From contig NZ_QHKX01000001.1 in the NCBI RefSeq assembly GCF_003194625.1, forward strand, positions 806,001-870,000: a stretch of 64,000 nucleotides of DNA, written 5' to 3'. The position numbers and the translations under genes are program-made. The notes beneath the pieces are model-generated. The model worked only from the letters and a program-made list of their open reading frames with translations. It was not told the origin of the DNA and did no database searches. This document shows, piece by piece, positions 33,483 through 41,279 of the stretch; the first letter of the stretch is position 1, and every line of letters starts with the position of its first letter. The DNA is from Nocardioides solisilvae (GTDB lineage Bacteria > Actinomycetota > Actinomycetes > Propionibacteriales > Nocardioidaceae).

Positions 33483-34226
33483 ATGACGAGGTTCTCGGGG
33501 ACGGACGAGTTCGAGGGCGCGACCTTCGTGCGGGCAAGCTTCCAGGGCGCGACGCTGCGCTACTGCGACGTCGGCGGCGTGACGATGCGCGCCGTGGACG
33601 TCGGTGGGCTCGACATCGACAGTCACGACCTGGCGTTCGGCACGCTGATCGTCAACGGGGTCGACGTGGTGCCCCTCGTCGAAGCGGAGCTCGACCGCCG
33701 CTTCCCCAGGCGGGAGCTGATGCGCTCGCAGACACCCGAGGGCCTGCGGGACGGGTGGGTCGCCGTCCAGGCCGCCTGGGCGGAGACCGTCGCCGGGACG
33801 CCGGAGGAGCAGCGCGACGTGCAGGTGGACGGCGAGTGGTCGCTGGTGCAGACCCTGCGGCACCTGGTCCTGGCCACCGACGCCTGGCTGCGCGGTGCGA
33901 TCCTCGGCCTCGACCAGCCGTTCCACGAGATCGGCCAGATCTTCACCGGTGCCGAGCAGATGGGCTTCGACGTGTCGATCTTCCGCAGTGACCCCCCGTC
34001 GTACGGCGAGGTGCTCGAGGGCCGCGCGGAGCGGCAGCGGATGGTCACCGACTTCCTGGCCACCGTCACGCCCGAGCAGCTCGACGAAAAGCGCCGAGAC
34101 CCGTGGACCGACGACGAGGACTGGCGCCCGACCGTGGGCGACTGCGTCCGGGTCATCCTCGAGGAGGAGTGGGCGCACCTGCGCTACGTGCGGCGCGACC
34201 TCGCGAAGCTTGCGTCGGGCGAGTAG
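33483..34226 (+). CDS. DinB-family protein with N-terminal pentapeptide-like repeats
   Basis: The first 50 residues (FSGTDEFEGATFVRASFQGATLRYCDVGGVTMRAVDVGGLDI) have the A-x-F/L-x-x pentapeptide periodicity. From about residue 60 a DinB four-helix fold follows: RDGWVAVQAAWAETVAG, WSLVQTLRHLVLATDAWLRG with the metal-binding His, QMGFDVSIFRSDPPSYGEVLEGRAERQRMVTDFLATVT, and CVRVILEEEWAHLRYVRRDLAKL with the closing His. DinB proteins are metal-dependent transferases, many acting with mycothiol or bacillithiol. Substrate unknown. Confidence 0.82.
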   Translation: MTRFSGTDEFEGATFVRASFQGATLRYCDVGGVTMRAVDVGGLDIDSHDLAFGTLIVNGVDVVPLVEAELDRRFPRRELMRSQTPEGLRDGWVAVQAAWAETVAGTPEEQRDVQVDGEWSLVQTLRHLVLATDAWLRGAILGLDQPFHEIGQIFTGAEQMGFDVSIFRSDPPSYGEVLEGRAERQRMVTDFLATVTPEQLDEKRRDPWTDDEDWRPTVGDCVRVILEEEWAHLRYVRRDLAKLASGE

Positions 34227-34362
34227 CACGGCTCGCGCAGACGGTCGTGGGACGCTCAGAGATGGGACTGAGACGACCTCGACGCCCGGCAGCTGCAGGC
34301 TCCACGAGGCGCGATGTGCCCGATCACGCGGGTGAACTGGCCCCCGCTCGCCGGTGCGGCGC

Positions 34363-35016
34363 TCAGGCGGGTGACGGTGCCCCGTGACGCGACGCGAGCG
34401 CGCCGCCCGCCTCGACCGCGGCCTCCTCGGCGGTCTTGCGCATCAGCGTCGCCAGCTCGGTGAACTCGTCCAGCGCCGGGTTGACCCCCACGAGGGTGAA
34501 CTCCCGCTCCACGACGGTGAGGTCGGCGCCCCAGATGTCGACGAGGATCCGGCGCAGGTAGTCGGTGTTGTGGTCCCAGCCCTCGCGCGGGGTGCCCGGC
34601 CCGTACGCGCCACCGCGGGTGGTGACGAGCACGGTCGGGGTGCCCTCGAGCAGGCGCGCGCCCTGCGGTGCCCCGACCATGGCCAGGTCGATCCAGGCCT
34701 TGGCGTGCTGCGAGACGCCGTAGTTGTACAGCGGCAGCGCGAGGACGGCGTACGACGCCTCCTGCAGCTCGGCGGCCAGCCGGCCGGCCAGGGCGAGGGC
34801 GTCCCGCTGGGCCGGGCTGCGGTCGGCCTCGGGGGTGAACCCCCCGACGACCGCGAGCGCCCAGGCGTCGGCGGGCAGCGGCTGCTGCCCCAGGTGGCGC
34901 CGGACGACCGGGGTCTGCGGCCGGGCTGCGGTGAGCTCGTCGAGGACGAGGTCGGCGAGGGCGCCGCTGGCGGAGCGGTCGCCCTGGATGCTGGCGTCGA
35001 TGCGGAGGACGGTCAT
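34363..35016 (-). CDS. azoR: FMN-dependent NADH-azoreductase
   Basis: Flavodoxin-like NAD(P)H:quinone/azo reductase of 217 residues: VLRIDASIQGDRSASGALADLVLDEL holds the FMN phosphate, and YAVLALPLYNYGVSQHAKAWIDLAMV is the hallmark flavin-ring loop; TPTVLVTTRGGAYGPGTPREGWDHNTDYLRRILVDIWG follows. The start at ATG 35016 has GGGAG four bases upstream; longer frames are antisense to the regulator. It is divergent from the marR gene, with two shared operators between them, so it is likely derepressed by quinones or electrophiles. Confidence 0.92.
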   Translation of the reverse strand: MTVLRIDASIQGDRSASGALADLVLDELTAARPQTPVVRRHLGQQPLPADAWALAVVGGFTPEADRSPAQRDALALAGRLAAELQEASYAVLALPLYNYGVSQHAKAWIDLAMVGAPQGARLLEGTPTVLVTTRGGAYGPGTPREGWDHNTDYLRRILVDIWGADLTVVEREFTLVGVNPALDEFTELATLMRKTAEEAAVEAGGALASRHGAPSPA

Positions 35017-35033
35017 GGGATCTCCCTGATGGT

Positions 35034-35080
35034 TTGAATGTTCAAGTCGAGCGTAGGGTGAAGCGACTTGAATGTTCAAG
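35034..35080. promoter_or_regulatory. Two palindromic operators between azoR and marR
   Basis: O1 (35034-35045) and O2 (35067-35080) both contain TTGAATGTTCAA; O2 extends to CTTGAATGTTCAAG. Centres are 34 bp apart, and TTCAAGTCG (35041-35049) pairs with CGACTTGAA (35064-35072), so the whole region is symmetrical. On the minus strand TTGAAC (inside O2), 18 bp and TACGCT form a promoter for azoR whose start point falls in O1. O2 also overlaps the -35 region of the marR promoter. This suggests simultaneous repression of both genes by the MarR protein. Confidence 0.75.
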
Positions 35081-35087
35081 ACCCAGT

Positions 35088-35093
35088 TATGAT
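35088..35093 (+). promoter_or_regulatory. -10 hexamer TATGAT, leaderless marR start
   Basis: TATGAT, 7 nt, ATG 35101; GACTTG lies 17 nt upstream as a -35 candidate inside O2. It argues against the ATGs at 35089 and 35092. Confidence 0.6.
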
Positions 35094-35100
35094 GAAAGGC

Positions 35101-35616
35101 ATGGACGTCGACGACCAGGCCGCCCTCGACGCCGCGGAGCGTGCCGCGGACGACGCGCCCTGGCTCACCCCCGCGCAGCAGCAGGAGTGGCGGGCGCTGG
35201 TCCACCTGCTGGCCACGCTGCCGCCCGCGCTCGACGCCCAGCTCAAGCGCGACGCGGGGCTGAACTTCTACGAGTACCAGGTGCTCGGGGTCCTCGCGAT
35301 GGCCGACGACTGCACCCGCGGCCTCAGCGAGCTGGCGATCCTGTCGGCCGGCTCGCCCTCCCGCCTCTCCCACGCGCTGACCCGGCTCGAGAAGGCCGGC
35401 TGGGTGGAGCGCCGGCCGGGCGACTTCGGCCGCCGGATGCAGGCCCGGCTCACCGCGGCGGGGCAGGAGATGCTCGACGACGTGGCGCCCGCCCACGTCC
35501 GGGAGGCGCGGCGCCTCGTCGTCGACGTGCTCACCCCCGAGCAGCTCACCGCCCTGGCCGAGGCGGCCCGCGCCATCACCGCCGTCACCCACGAGGAGCG
35601 GCCCGGCCGCTGCTGA
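35101..35616 (+). CDS. MarR-family transcriptional regulator
   Basis: A 171-residue winged-helix repressor: QQEWRALVHLLATLPPALDAQLKRDAGLNFYEYQVLGVLAMADD is the dimerisation helix and first DNA-binding helix region, LSELAILSAGSPSRLSHALTRLEKAGWVERRPG is the recognition helix and turn, and DFGRRMQARLTAAGQEMLDDVAPAHVREARRLVV is the wing plus C-terminal helices. It probably represses itself and azoR through the operators at 35034-35080. No conserved N-terminal sensing Cys is evident. Confidence 0.9.
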   Translation: MDVDDQAALDAAERAADDAPWLTPAQQQEWRALVHLLATLPPALDAQLKRDAGLNFYEYQVLGVLAMADDCTRGLSELAILSAGSPSRLSHALTRLEKAGWVERRPGDFGRRMQARLTAAGQEMLDDVAPAHVREARRLVVDVLTPEQLTALAEAARAITAVTHEERPGRC

Positions 35617-35620
35617 GCGG

Positions 35621-36337
35621 TCAGCCGCGGGTCGCCCCCGCGACGCCGGCGGCGATCAGCCCCTGGCCGGCGGTGTAGGTCGACATCACGACCGACCCGA
35701 CCACCGGGTGCGGGTCGCGCAGGGCGAACCGCTGCAGTCCCAGCACGGTGTCGGAGAGCAGGAAGAGGGCGGTGCCTGCCCGCACGCGCCGACGCGCCTC
35801 GCGGGGCAGTGCGGGGTCGAGCACTCGCGAGGCGGCCGGCATCGCGGTGATGACCGTGGCGTACGCCGCGACGGGGCCGCGGAGCGCGTGGTCCTGTCGT
35901 CCGGCCGCGGCCGCCATGCCGGGGGCGAGGACCAGCCAGGCCCCCAGGGCGACCTCCACCCCCGCCACGTCGTGCTCCCGGTGCTCGCCGCGCACCGACC
36001 CGAAGGCGGCCAGGTAGGCCACGTGCGCCCCGAGGAACGACCCCAGCCCGGCCAGGAACGGCCGCTTCCCCGACCCCAGCAGCGCCACGTCGCCGCCCCA
36101 CGAGAGCGCCTGGGCGGCGACGGTCCCGGTGCGCAGCAGCCGCGTGCCCGCACGCCGGTCGGGCCCCCGGGTGGCCGAGACGAACGCCGCCGTCAGCACC
36201 GGCATCAGGGTCGGCTTGAGCACCAGCCTCGCCCGCCGCGCACCGGGTCCCCGGCCCGCGACCACGCTGTCGGCCGCGCTGAGGCCGACGTAGGCGGCGG
36301 AGAGGAGCGTCGTCTTCGAGGGGAGCACGGCGCCCAT
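35621..36337 (-). CDS. Lysoplasmalogenase (YhhN/TMEM86) family membrane protein
   Basis: An integral membrane protein of 238 residues with about seven helices. The family signatures LVLKPTLMPVLTAAF near the N-terminus, ALSWGGDVALLG, GLGSFLGAHVAYLAAF and ALFLLSDTVLGLQRFAL mark it as YhhN/TMEM86, which cleaves the vinyl-ether bond of lysoplasmalogens. The S-W-x-G-D and S-D-x-x-L acidic residues are the proposed active site. The stop lies 4 bp from the convergent marR stop. Confidence 0.88.
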   Translation of the reverse strand: MGAVLPSKTTLLSAAYVGLSAADSVVAGRGPGARRARLVLKPTLMPVLTAAFVSATRGPDRRAGTRLLRTGTVAAQALSWGGDVALLGSGKRPFLAGLGSFLGAHVAYLAAFGSVRGEHREHDVAGVEVALGAWLVLAPGMAAAAGRQDHALRGPVAAYATVITAMPAASRVLDPALPREARRRVRAGTALFLLSDTVLGLQRFALRDPHPVVGSVVMSTYTAGQGLIAAGVAGATRG

Positions 36338-36395
36338 CCTGCGGGCTGCGCGCCGCCGCCCGCAGGAGCGACCCGCGGGAGGCGCCGCCGCCGGC

Positions 36396-36767
36396 TCAGA
36401 CCGCGACGACGAAGACCACGTCGTCGGGCTCGGCCGGGTCGGTGCCGAGCACCGTGACCCGGTGGGTGCCCGGCTCGACGCCCATGGCGTCGTACTCCCG
36501 GCCGTGGACGTCCCGGATGGCGAGCTGCCCCTCGGCCTCGACCTCGAAGTCGCCGAGGTGCTCGAGGTCGAGCCGGTCGACGACCTCGGACTCGGTCGAC
36601 GGCACGACCTGGACGCGCACCGGCCCCACGCGGGTGTCGCGCAGCCCCACCGCCACGCAGTCGCGCGTCGCGACGACGCTGGCGCCGCCGAACGACGTGG
36701 GCGGCGTGAACTCCTCCCGCCCGACGAGCAGGACGACCGGGTAGCTGGGGCGGATCGAGTGGCTCAC
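36396..36767 (-). CDS. Hypothetical protein (123 aa)
   Basis: Starts at GTG 36767. The sequence has strand-rich segments (YPVVLLVGREEFTPPTSFGGASVVATRDCVAVGLRDTRVGPVRVQVVP and GTHRVTVLGTDPAEPDDVVFVVAV) and no membrane helix or signal peptide. No family was recognised. It is upstream of the lysoplasmalogenase gene on the same strand (58 bp) and downstream of a broken NTF2-like gene. Confidence 0.6.
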   Translation of the reverse strand: MSHSIRPSYPVVLLVGREEFTPPTSFGGASVVATRDCVAVGLRDTRVGPVRVQVVPSTESEVVDRLDLEHLGDFEVEAEGQLAIRDVHGREYDAMGVEPGTHRVTVLGTDPAEPDDVVFVVAV

Positions 36768-36804
36768 CCGCGCATCGTGGCAGCGCCCACCGACAGCCGC
36801 CCCC

Positions 36805-37179
36805 TCAGGCCGGGTCGGGCCTGGTCCCCTCGGGAGCCGTGAGCCCCACGTCGGTCCACACCTCCGTCCTGTCGACGATCCGCTCGTCGCGGGCGGTGAC
36901 GAAGGTGGCGACGGCGAACTCCACGGGCTCGCCGTCGGTGGTGGCCGTGACGCGGCAGCGCGCGACGGCCCGGTCGCCGGAGGCCACGAGGTCCTCGACG
37001 TGCATCCGCTCGAAGTCCGGGTACTCCGCGTTGACGCGGACCCACCCGTCCTTGTCGAAGGTCTCGTCGGTGTGCACGTAGCGTCACGCGAAGTCGTCGT
37101 GCAGCAGCGCCGGCAGCTCGTCCCAGGCGTGGGCGTCGATCGCGCGGCACAGTGACGCGAGCAGGTCGTGGGCGTCCAT
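36805..37179 (-). pseudogene. NTF2/SnoaL-like gene interrupted by an in-frame TGA
   Basis: From ATG 37179 the frame reads MDAHDLLASLCRAIDAHAWD, ELPALLHDDFA, then TGA at 37086-37084, and continues without shift RYVHTDETFDKDGWVRVNAEYPDF to a stop at 36805. Without the TGA it is a normal 123-residue SnoaL-like protein. Related proteins often carry Cys, Arg or Trp at such a place; TGA differs from TGC by one base. A selenocysteine is possible in principle but no insertion element was identified, so a nonsense mutation or base-call error is preferred. Confidence 0.7.
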
Positions 37180-37207
37180 GCCCCCCAGCATCCACCCGGG
37201 GGCCGGA

Positions 37208-37258
37208 GGGTTTGTGGAGGATCCCCGTCACCAGGTGACTGCGATCCTCCACAAACCC
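37208..37258. repeat. Cruciform/hairpin element, copy 1
   Basis: Perfect 16-bp arms GGGTTTGTGGAGGATC (37208-37223) and 37243-37258 enclose the 13-bp palindrome GTCACCAGGTGAC (37227-37239). It lies 17 bp beyond the M28 peptidase stop. The same architecture recurs at 44083-44127, with base changes in the stem that keep pairing. It may act as terminator, but the conserved core suggests another role. Confidence 0.85.
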
Positions 37259-37275
37259 GTGGGCGGGTCAGCCGC

Positions 37276-39021
37276 TCAGCGACGGACCCGGTGCTCCGGC
37301 CCGCGCCACTGGTAGCCGCGCGTCGCCCGGTCGCCGGCGCTGGCGCGGTGGTGGTCGTGACCCGTGCGGAACGGGTCCCGCGAGGCGCCGAAGTAGTACA
37401 CGGCGTAGCTCGCCGCGTCCGACAGCTCGTCGAGGCCCCGCAGCGCCCCGCCCGCCATCGCCCGCTGGGCTGCCCGCTTCGCGGCCTCGTCGCCCTCGGG
37501 CGCGAGCCCCTCCGCCTCGAGCGGCGGGACGCCGGTGAAGACGGTGGTCAGGTCGTCGCAGGCCTGGTGGTAGCACGGGTCGTACCAGGAGCCCTCCGCG
37601 CCGCCGTACTCCGCCGCCTGCTCGGCCGTCTTCACGCCCTCGGCACCGGCGAAGACCCCGCCACCGGGGATGCCGCGGTCGATGAAGCCGACGTAGTCCG
37701 ACCGCCCGTCGAAGGGGATCCGCTCGCTGGCCAGCCCCTTGGAGCGCAGCCAGTCGTCGTGCACCTGCTCGACCAGGCCGGAGCCCTCGGGGCCAGCCGG
37801 GTTGTCGGGCGCGTCGTCGCCGTCACCGTCGTAGACGAACCGGACGTAGTTGGCCGAGGCGAGCATGTCGTAGTTGAGGATCACGTCGATGCGGTCGACC
37901 TCGGCCTGGCTGAGGTTCTGGGCGTAGTAGACCGAGCCGACGAGACCGTTCTCCTCGGCGCCCCAGAACCCGAACCGGACCTTGTTGCGCAGCTTGTGCC
38001 GGCCCTCGGCGATCTCCTCGGCCTGGGCCAGCAGCGTCGCCACGCCGGAGCCGTCGTCGTTGATCCCCGGACCCTCGGGCACGGAGTCGAGGTGGGCGCC
38101 GACGACCACGACGTGGTCGGGGTCGCCGCCACGGGTCTCGGCGATCACCTGCGGGAAGAAGCGGTCGGTGAAGGTGCCGTAGACCTTGAGGTCGACCGTC
38201 GGGTTCTCGCCGGCCTTGTAGGCCTGCAGCAGCTCGTCGCCGAGGGCGTAGTCGGAGATCACCGCCGCGATGGTCGCCGGCGCGTCCGGCTGGTTGTCGA
38301 CGAAGAGCGGTGCCTGCCGCTCGGGGGTGTTGCCCTCGTTGTAGATGATCACGCCGGTGGCGCCCGCGGCCTGGGCGAGCTGCCACTTGTCGACAAAGGG
38401 GCAGGTGCCCCGCTGGACGAGGGCCACCTGGCCGGCGACGCCGGCGTAGTCCTCGGGGGCGCAGCCACTGGCCGAGCCGCCGGTGGGTGGGTCGACGATG
38501 CCACCGACCGGGAAGACCGGCGCGTCCTCGAGCTCGACCGTGGGCGAGTTCGCCATGGTGATGAAGTCGACCGCCGCCGAGCCGTCGTCCTCGGCGTCAC
38601 CCGGGACGTACGTCGTCGGCCTGGGCGAGACCTGGTCGAGCACCGGCGGCTGCGACTCCTGCCAGAAGGGGAAGTTGAACTCCTCCACCTGGACCCGCAG
38701 GCCGGCGTCGCGCAGCGTGTCGACGACGTAGTCGACCGACTCGGCGTAGCCGGGGGACAGCACCTCGCGGGTGCCGTCGTTGAGCGACGCGATCCGCTGG
38801 AGCGCGACCTGGTGCTCGGTGATCTCCTCGAGCGAGACACCGCGCACGAAGCGCTTGGCCAGCGGGTCGCGCGGCGTGACGACCTTGCCCTTCGCCGTCT
38901 TGGACCCCCCGGGTCCCGAGGACCGGTCCGGGCCCGCGGTGGCCGCGCCCGACGACGCGGCGACCGCGGCGAGCAGGACCGAGGTCGCGCCTGCCGCGAC
39001 CAGCTTGGACGCTCTGTTCAT
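37276..39021 (-). CDS. Secreted M28-family aminopeptidase with PA domain
   Basis: A 581-residue exported metallopeptidase with signal peptide (SKLVAAGATSVLLAAVAASS). The PA domain is around residues 135-255 (DFITMANSPTVELED...VALVQRGTCPFVDKWQLAQAAGATGVIIYNEGN). The zinc peptidase has VVVGAHLDSVPEGPGINDDGSGVATLL (His, Asp), WGAEENGLVGSVYYAQ (catalytic Glu), FDGRSDYVGFIDRGIP and CYHQACDDL (His). This is the usual arrangement of secreted actinobacterial aminopeptidases such as SGAP-like enzymes. A basic C-terminal tail of about 40 residues (HDHHRASAGDRATRGYQWRGP) is unusual. Confidence 0.92.
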   Translation of the reverse strand: MNRASKLVAAGATSVLLAAVAASSGAATAGPDRSSGPGGSKTAKGKVVTPRDPLAKRFVRGVSLEEITEHQVALQRIASLNDGTREVLSPGYAESVDYVVDTLRDAGLRVQVEEFNFPFWQESQPPVLDQVSPRPTTYVPGDAEDDGSAAVDFITMANSPTVELEDAPVFPVGGIVDPPTGGSASGCAPEDYAGVAGQVALVQRGTCPFVDKWQLAQAAGATGVIIYNEGNTPERQAPLFVDNQPDAPATIAAVISDYALGDELLQAYKAGENPTVDLKVYGTFTDRFFPQVIAETRGGDPDHVVVVGAHLDSVPEGPGINDDGSGVATLLAQAEEIAEGRHKLRNKVRFGFWGAEENGLVGSVYYAQNLSQAEVDRIDVILNYDMLASANYVRFVYDGDGDDAPDNPAGPEGSGLVEQVHDDWLRSKGLASERIPFDGRSDYVGFIDRGIPGGGVFAGAEGVKTAEQAAEYGGAEGSWYDPCYHQACDDLTTVFTGVPPLEAEGLAPEGDEAAKRAAQRAMAGGALRGLDELSDAASYAVYYFGASRDPFRTGHDHHRASAGDRATRGYQWRGPEHRVRR

Positions 39022-39089
39022 GGCTTCCCCTTCGGGCAGCCGACGAACGATTCCGGCGCGGTGCCGACCGGTCGGCCGCCGTCCCGACT

Positions 39090-40400
39090 CTAGGAGCGGG
39101 CAGGGCCGGACGAGTGCCCCTCAAATCGGGGATCTTGACGCAGCGTCGGGGCGCTCGGCCCGACCCGCTCGGCGAGCCACGCCCGGCGCTGCGCGTCGTC
39201 GGGGGAGAGGGCGTCGGAGATGACGTGGGGGCAGACCCGGCCGTAGTAGTCGGTGATCGGGCCGTCGGACTCGCGCACCAGCATCCCCGCGGCCTCGCCG
39301 TCGATCACCCACGAGCCGATCACCACGTAGTTGCCGTCGAAGACGGGCAGGTCGGTGTAGGCCTGGTAGACGAACCCCTCGGCGCCGTAGGAGCCGGGCA
39401 TCTCGATGTCCTCGAGCGCGTCGGCGAGGTGGATCCGGATGTTGTCGCCCTCCCGGCCGTGGAGGGGCTTGGCGACCCAGTCCTCGAGGTCGCCGGGGTC
39501 GTCGAAGTACGCCGGCAGCAGCAGGCGGTGGCCGGGGTTTCGCTCCCACAGCACGGGCAGCAGCGCCTTGGTCGACAGCATCGCCTTCCAGGCCGGCTCG
39601 AACCAGTTGACCGGCCGCGCCTCCCGCTCCTCCACGATGTGGCGCCCGAACGGCTCGGCGAGCATCTGCTCCCAGGCGTAGAGCTTGAAGGCGTTGCGGA
39701 CGCGGTAGTCGTGGGCGTCGCGGAACTCCCGGGCGTCGGGGTTCCACCCGACCTCGGCCATCGGGTGCGCGAGCGTGGCGAAGCCGGCCTGGACGGCGGT
39801 GTCCATCAGGTAGTGGGCCGTCATCTCCATCTCGCCGTCGTCGTAGGCGTCGCCCTCGCCGAGGTCGTAGAAGAAGTGCAGCTCGTTGCCGTCGGTGGCG
39901 CCGGAGCGCAGCAGCCGCTCCCACCCCGCGACCAGCCGCTCGTGGACGCTGTTCCACTGGTCGAGCTCGGGCATCCGGTCCTCGAGCCAGCGCCACTGGG
40001 CGACGCCGGTCTCCACCAGCCCGGTGGGGGTGTCGCCGTTGATCTCGAGCATCTTGATCGAGGCGTCCGCGCCGTAGACGAGGTCGAAGCGCGAGTAGAG
40101 CGAGGGGTCCTGCCGCGCGATGGAGCGGCGTACGACGTCCATCGTCCCCGCGGGCAGCCCGAGGCGGGCGTCGCTCATCGTCGCGGCCATGTGGCCGGCG
40201 GCGTCGACGCACATCGCCCACAGCTCCTCGGTGGCCGACTCCAGCGCCTCCACCTCGTCGCCGGTCACCTCGTACCAGGCGGACTCGTTCCAGTAGGGGC
40301 GCTTCGTGCCGTCGGGCAGCTCGGTGACCGGGAAGACCAGCCCCTGCTCGGTGACGATCCGCTCCCAGTCAGGGCGCGGCTTGATCTGGTGGCGCCACAT
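39090..40400 (-). CDS. Glutathionylspermidine synthase-like ATP-grasp amidoligase (YjfC-like)
   Basis: An ATP-grasp ligase of 436 residues: RFDLVYGADASIKMLEINGDTPTGLVETGVAQWRW is the conserved acidic metal/substrate site, HFFYDLGEGDAYDDGEMEMTAHYLMDTAV follows, and KPLHGREGDNIRIHL plus GFVYQAYTDLPVFDGNYVVIGSWVIDGEAAGMLVRESDGPITDYYGRVCPHVI forms the ATP and catalytic region. E. coli Gsp synthase has an added amidase domain that is absent here, as in YjfC. ATG 40400 overlaps the DUF350 stop by one base. It may ligate an amine to a peptide or cell-surface acid; the substrate is unknown. Confidence 0.88.
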   Translation of the reverse strand: MWRHQIKPRPDWERIVTEQGLVFPVTELPDGTKRPYWNESAWYEVTGDEVEALESATEELWAMCVDAAGHMAATMSDARLGLPAGTMDVVRRSIARQDPSLYSRFDLVYGADASIKMLEINGDTPTGLVETGVAQWRWLEDRMPELDQWNSVHERLVAGWERLLRSGATDGNELHFFYDLGEGDAYDDGEMEMTAHYLMDTAVQAGFATLAHPMAEVGWNPDAREFRDAHDYRVRNAFKLYAWEQMLAEPFGRHIVEEREARPVNWFEPAWKAMLSTKALLPVLWERNPGHRLLLPAYFDDPGDLEDWVAKPLHGREGDNIRIHLADALEDIEMPGSYGAEGFVYQAYTDLPVFDGNYVVIGSWVIDGEAAGMLVRESDGPITDYYGRVCPHVISDALSPDDAQRRAWLAERVGPSAPTLRQDPRFEGHSSGPARS

Positions 40401-40858
40401 CAGGCGATGCTGGCGCAGACGATGGCCGCGACCGAGAGGGACGAGGCGGCGGCGAGCCAGGCGAGCGGGCGGACCGGGCCGGGCTCGGTGACGATCTGGC
40501 GCAGGTTGCCCGGCGTCACCGCGTCGATCGCGCAGAGCATGGCGGCGTTGAGCGCGACGCCGAGGAGCGCGAAGGAGACCGTCCAGGCCAGCGGCTCCCC
40601 GAGGTCGGTCGCCCCGTTGACCCAGATCGCGGTGAAGAGCACCAGCGCGTTGGAGACCATCCACGACGAGGCGACCAGCCCGGCCGAGCGGGACTGCAGG
40701 TGGACCGACGCCCGGCCGTCCTCGTCGGTGCCGTGCAGGTGGCTGCCGAGGTGGCCGGGGGTGACGAGGTCGAGGACGTAGTAGGCGACGATGAGGACCA
40801 CCCCCGACACCAGCGCGTAGACGACGGCGTGGAAGAGGGCGGTGAGCAGGTCGGACAC
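40400..40858 (-). CDS. DUF350 family membrane protein (YjfL-like)
   Basis: A 152-residue membrane protein with four helices: LLTALFHAVVYALVSGVVLIVAYYVLDLVTPG, AGLVASSWMVSNALVLFTAIWV, LAWTVSFALLGVALNAAMLCAIDAVTPG and LAWLAAASSLSVAAIVCASIA. The twice repeated D-x-V/A-T-P-G matches DUF350. In Enterobacteria YjfL sits with a lipoprotein (YjfM) and an ATP-grasp ligase (YjfC). The same trio occurs here in the same order after a permease. Confidence 0.88.
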   Translation of the reverse strand: MSDLLTALFHAVVYALVSGVVLIVAYYVLDLVTPGHLGSHLHGTDEDGRASVHLQSRSAGLVASSWMVSNALVLFTAIWVNGATDLGEPLAWTVSFALLGVALNAAMLCAIDAVTPGNLRQIVTEPGPVRPLAWLAAASSLSVAAIVCASIA

Positions 40859-40886
40859 GGGTTCTCCTGGTCGGGGGTGGGGCGGG

Positions 40887-41279
40887 TCAGGACGAGAAGC
40901 CGCGGTTGGAGCCGCCGAACCCGCCCTTGGTGGTCGAGGACTTCACGCTCGAGCCCCCGGTCGTGGGGAGGCCGCCGCGCTGCACGGTGCCGTTGAGGGT
41001 CGAGCCGCGCCACGTGCCGCCGGTGGCGACACCGCCGACGGGCGGGACCCGCGAGCTGGCGCCCAGGTAGTACCAGAAGAAGCCCGTGCCGACGCCGTTG
41101 TAGTCGCTGCTGGAGTCGCACTCGTCGTCGTCGACCCGCTCCTGGGTGTCGGGGTCGACGCAGACCGCGGCGTAGTCGGCCGAGGTGCTGGCGCAGCCGG
41201 TGAGGCCGGACGCCGCAAGGGCGGTCACGCCGATGGCGACTGAGGCCGAGCGCATCCGGCGACGAGGCGTGGTGGTCAT
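40887..41279 (-). CDS. Lipoprotein (YjfM-like position)
   Basis: The lipobox LTGC puts the lipidated Cys at residue 29. The 130-residue sequence has acidic Cys-containing stretches (DYAAVCVDPDTQERVDDDECDSSSDYNGVGTGFFWYYLGASSRVPP) and a flexible Gly/Ser/Thr tail (GGTWRGSTLNGTVQRGGLPTTGGSSVKSSTTKGGFGG). The double Cys and FFWYYL pattern occurs in DUF1190-type lipoproteins. It overlaps the permease stop by four bases (ATGA). Anchored outside the membrane. Confidence 0.78.
   Translation of the reverse strand: MTTTPRRRMRSASVAIGVTALAASGLTGCASTSADYAAVCVDPDTQERVDDDECDSSSDYNGVGTGFFWYYLGASSRVPPVGGVATGGTWRGSTLNGTVQRGGLPTTGGSSVKSSTTKGGFGGSNRGFSS

Noticed and set aside
36805..37179. Selenoprotein
   Set aside because: No insertion element was seen after the TGA; nonsense mutation or base error is simpler. 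Kept as a finding with low weight.
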